DNA from: Modestobacter sp.
GTDB taxonomy: Bacteria > Actinomycetota > Actinomycetes > Mycobacteriales > Geodermatophilaceae
DNA: 6,880 nt
Direction of reading: 5' to 3'
NCBI GenBank assembly: GCA_025963425.1
Contig: JAOPUQ010000167.1
Span: 1-6,880 of the forward strand
The position numbers were made by a program, and so were the translations under genes. The notes beneath the pieces are model-generated. The model was not told where the DNA came from, made no database searches, and saw only the letters and a program-made list of their open reading frames with translations. Positions 4,558 to 6,880 of this stretch are shown here, one piece after another (the stretch's first letter is position 1; each line of letters opens with the position of its first letter).

Positions 4558-6414
4558 TCACATCACCGGCAGCGTCAGCTGGCCGGGCACGCCCGGGCCG
4601 GTGCGCACGGTCACCGGCTGGGGGAGCGACGAGCCGCGGTAGGCGAGATCGCCGCCGGCGAGCACCACGGCCAGCCGGTGCCCAGCGGCGAAGCGGTGCA
4701 CGATCGCCGGCAGCTCGACCGTCACCGGCCGGTCCACGTCGGCCACGCGCACCGGGGAGATCAGCCGCTGCGGGAGCTCCACCGCACCGTCCGGGCCGAC
4801 GTCGTAGAGCTTGACGTAGACCACGAGCTGCCCGCCGGGCCCGGTGAGCTGGCTGGCCCGCACCGTCGGCGCGTCCAGGGTGACCGTCAGCCGCGCCGAG
4901 CCGACGACGTCCAGCGGCGCGGGAAGCGGCGGCGTGCTGAACCGCACCGCCGTTCCGGCCGGGTCGGTGACCGGCCCGCTCTGGTCCAGGTAGGACGTCT
5001 CGGTGTAGTTCGGCCCGACCGGCGCGCTGCCGCCGTAGGCGCTCAGCCCCGGGACGACGGCCCCCGGGCTGGTCACCAGGGCGCCGCCGGCGGGGCCGCC
5101 GCCGGACAGGTACATCGAGCGCTGCCGACCCACCGGATAGCCGGCGGCGGTGGCGTAGGCGGCGGCGACGTCCGTGCCGTCGTAGGCGTAGTCGCGGAAG
5201 TAGGAGAAGCCGGGCTTCGGCGCCGGACCGGTGCCCTGGAGGTGGTGGGCGAACCAGGCCAGCACCTGGCGGCCCTGGTAGGACCCCGCCGGATGCCGTT
5301 CGTCGAGCTCGCCGGGCAACGGGGTCGGGGCGCTGTGCCCCCAGGAGTGCCAGACCATCGACACCGGCGTGCCCTGGGCCTTCAGCGCCGTGTAGGTCGC
5401 CACCGACTCCTGCAGGTTGAACAGCGTGTCGGCCTGCCCCTGGGCCAGCAGCGTGGGCACCCGGACGTCACGCACGTAGCTGGCCACCGAGGCGGACCGG
5501 AGGAACTCGATGGAGGCGGCGCTCGGGTGCCCCTGCGCGGCGACCTCCAGCAGGGCCTGGCAGACGCGGGGGTCGAAGTTCGCGCAGTTGTCGGCGGCGA
5601 AGGCCCGCCACCGTGCCGGGTCCGCGAGCGCCTGCACATCCTGGATGCCGTCGACCACGCCGAGGGACGTGAACAGCGCGGCCCACTGGTACTTGAAGAC
5701 ACCGGTCTGCCGGGAGCTGACCGAACCGGAGGCCGCCGTCCCGCCGGGCAGGGCGCTGTTGTCCGGGTCCAGGGAGTACGAGAGGTCGTTCCAGGTGATC
5801 ATCGGGACGATCACGTCCAGCCGGTCGGTGCCGGCCCGGCGCTCCACGGCGGCCGCGGCGAACTGCACCTGGCCGCCGTAGGAGCCGCCGATCATGCCCA
5901 CCGACGGGTCGAAGCGCCTGCCCCGGGCGCCGTCCTCGCGGACCACCTGGTCGATGACGACGCGGGCGCCGGTGGCGTCGTCCACGGCCTGGACCGACGG
6001 GTCGCCACCGAGGAAGCGCAGCAGCTGGCTGGCCGCGGCCCCGTCGTGCTGCCGGTCATCCAGGGTGATCGGGCAGGGGTCGCCGTCGACGAAGCCGAGG
6101 CCGGTGTAGGCCAGGGTCACGTAGCCCTGCTCGCCGAGCCCCTGGGCCAGGTCGGCCCGGTCGGCCTTCGTGCCGCCGAAGCCGTTGGTACTCAGGACCG
6201 CCGGCGCCCGGTGTGCGGCGTCCACGCCGCGGGGCACGTAGAGGTCGGCGTCGATCCGGCACGTCCGCTGCTCGGTGCCCAGACCCGTGACGGTGATGCT
6301 CAGGTCGCGGGGCGTGATGGGCAGGCCGGCGCTCGCGCCGGCCGGCGGCGCCAGCGCACCGGCCGTCCCGGCGGTGAGCACCGCCGTGAGCAGGACAATC
6401 ATGGTTCTGCGCAC
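4558..6414 (-). CDS. Secreted CocE/NonD (S15-type) alpha/beta hydrolase
   Basis: A 618-residue exported hydrolase of the X-Pro dipeptidyl-peptidase (S15)/cocaine-esterase superfamily. Residues 1-29 form a Sec signal peptide (VRRTMIVLL..., then PAGASA with probable cleavage before G30). The catalytic domain covers about 35-470. S178 lies in GGSYGG (176-181), the acid is probably D329 in AQGQADTLF, and the histidine is H360 in WGHS. TNGFGG (76-81) is near the oxyanion hole. A beta-rich C-terminal PepX_C-type jelly-roll spans about 495-615. Four cysteines (52, 114, 277, 285) could form disulfides outside the cell. GTG at 6414 is chosen because GAGGAG lies 8 nt upstream and it starts directly at a signal peptide; GTG at 6483 would add 23 polar residues. 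Family members cleave esters, amides or Xaa-Pro peptides; the substrate cannot be told from the sequence. Confidence 0.85.
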   Translation of the reverse strand: MRRTMIVLLTAVLTAGTAGALAPPAGASAGLPITPRDLSITVTGLGTEQRTCRIDADLYVPRGVDAAHRAPAVLSTNGFGGTKADRADLAQGLGEQGYVTLAYTGLGFVDGDPCPITLDDRQHDGAAASQLLRFLGGDPSVQAVDDATGARVVIDQVVREDGARGRRFDPSVGMIGGSYGGQVQFAAAAVERRAGTDRLDVIVPMITWNDLSYSLDPDNSALPGGTAASGSVSSRQTGVFKYQWAALFTSLGVVDGIQDVQALADPARWRAFAADNCANFDPRVCQALLEVAAQGHPSAASIEFLRSASVASYVRDVRVPTLLAQGQADTLFNLQESVATYTALKAQGTPVSMVWHSWGHSAPTPLPGELDERHPAGSYQGRQVLAWFAHHLQGTGPAPKPGFSYFRDYAYDGTDVAAAYATAAGYPVGRQRSMYLSGGGPAGGALVTSPGAVVPGLSAYGGSAPVGPNYTETSYLDQSGPVTDPAGTAVRFSTPPLPAPLDVVGSARLTVTLDAPTVRASQLTGPGGQLVVYVKLYDVGPDGAVELPQRLISPVRVADVDRPVTVELPAIVHRFAAGHRLAVVLAGGDLAYRGSSLPQPVTVRTGPGVPGQLTLPVM

Positions 6415-6422
6415 GGTCGGGC

Positions 6423-6428
6423 GCTCCT
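6423..6428 (-). promoter_or_regulatory. Ribosome binding site deciding the S15 hydrolase start
   Basis: GAGGAG on the minus strand with an 8-nt spacer before GTG at 6414 favours that start over the upstream in-frame GTG at 6483. Confidence 0.65.
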
Positions 6429-6523
6429 CGTCGTCGGGAACTGCGGCGTCGGGTGCGCGGTCCGGTGCTGTGATGCGCCCCACGCTGGGGAACGCGCGTG
6501 CGGCGTTGCGGTTACGGGCGGGC

Positions 6524-6529
6524 TACGGT
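6524..6529 (+). promoter_or_regulatory. Candidate -10 element of a leaderless sucC transcript
   Basis: TACGGT fits the actinobacterial TANNNT -10 pattern and ends 8 nt before the sucC GTG. Transcription would start at or within a base or two of the start codon. No clear -35 is seen at 17-18 nt. Confidence 0.45.
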
Positions 6530-6537
6530 CCTTGCTC

Positions 6538-6880
6538 GTGGATCTCTTCGAATACCAGGCCCGTGACCTGTTGGCCTCGCACGGTGTGCCCGTGCTCCCC
6601 GGTGGCGTCGCCGAGACGCCCGAGCAGGCGGAGGCGATCGCCCGCGAGATCGCGGCGCCCGTCGTCGTCAAGGCGCAGGTGAAGGTCGGCGGCCGCGGCA
6701 AGGCCGGCGGCGTCAAGCTGGCCGACGACCCCGAGACCGCCAAGGCGCGGGCTCAGGACATCCTCGGCCTGGACATCAAGGGCCACATCACGCACCGCGT
6801 GATGGTCGCCCAGGCCAGCGACATCGCCGAGGAGTACTACTTCTCGTACCTGCTGGACCGCTCCAACCGCACCTTCCTGG
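6538..6880 (+). CDS. sucC: Succinyl-CoA synthetase beta subunit, N-terminal part
   Basis: The first 114 codons of the beta subunit (usual length about 390) run off the right edge. With the alpha subunit (SucD, presumably downstream) the enzyme converts succinyl-CoA plus ADP or GDP and phosphate to succinate, CoA and ATP or GTP in the TCA cycle, in the cytoplasm. The start reads VDLFEYQARDLLASHGVPV, the standard SucC beginning. The ATP-grasp nucleotide-binding segment is clear: VVVKAQVKVGGRGKAGGVK (42-60) with K45 and the Gly-rich loop G51-K60, then EEYYFSYLLDRSNRTF (98-113). The GTG at 6538 matches the family N-terminus exactly. There is no ribosome binding site upstream, but a -10 element sits 8 nt before it, so the mRNA is probably leaderless. 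The gene is divergent from the S15 hydrolase with 123 bp between starts. Confidence 0.96.
   Translation, partial: MDLFEYQARDLLASHGVPVLPGGVAETPEQAEAIAREIAAPVVVKAQVKVGGRGKAGGVKLADDPETAKARAQDILGLDIKGHITHRVMVAQASDIAEEYYFSYLLDRSNRTFL

Noticed and set aside
1..6880. CRISPR arrays, tRNA or rRNA genes, insertion sequences, phage or toxin-antitoxin genes.
   Set aside because: No repeat-spacer pattern, tRNA arm pattern, transposase or integrase motif, or matching protein was seen on either strand.

Overview
The window is very GC-rich. Its genes use GTG and TTG starts freely and show strong G/C bias at the third codon position. This fits a high-GC actinobacterium. The GAF protein at the left edge, the CFC-type M23 peptidase and the sucC gene with a GTG start resemble proteins I associate with Geodermatophilaceae and Frankia-like lineages. 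Genus cannot be fixed from the sequence alone, and nothing here looks like a phage, plasmid or transposon.

Layout from left to right. Positions 1-231 (minus) hold the N-terminal part of a GAF-domain regulator, probably of the GAF-ANTAR type, running off the left edge. Positions 232-852 contain no gene I can support; they carry a few hairpins, one perfect short palindrome and a 15-bp-spaced direct repeat. Positions 853-1854 (minus) encode a membrane-anchored M23 (LytM-type) cell-wall endopeptidase with a long acidic cytoplasmic region. Its leader (1855 to about 1986) contains a strong bulged hairpin behind a plausible promoter. Positions 2093-3016 (minus) encode a LipA-like lipase/esterase. 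Positions 3166-4215 (plus) encode an unrecognised protein of about eight membrane segments. It overlaps by 4 bp (GTGA) a 113-residue protein (4212-4553, plus) with the fold of a cobalamin-binding domain but without the cobalamin-ligating histidine. Positions 4558-6414 (minus) encode a secreted CocE/NonD (S15-type) alpha/beta hydrolase that converges on the previous gene with 4 bp between them. Positions 6538 to the right edge (plus) are the first 114 codons of sucC, the beta subunit of succinyl-CoA synthetase, which appears to be leaderless.

Most of the region concerns the cell envelope: a peptidoglycan hydrolase, two lipase/hydrolase-type enzymes that are exported or near the membrane, and a polytopic membrane protein. 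sucC is a core TCA-cycle gene that happens to lie next to them. From memory, actinobacterial chromosomes often carry an M23 peptidase and a small B12-fold protein near sucCD, so much of this may be a lineage-conserved neighbourhood. The most unusual unit is the two-gene operon at 3166-4553, which pairs an uncharacterised membrane protein with an apparently cofactor-free B12-fold protein.
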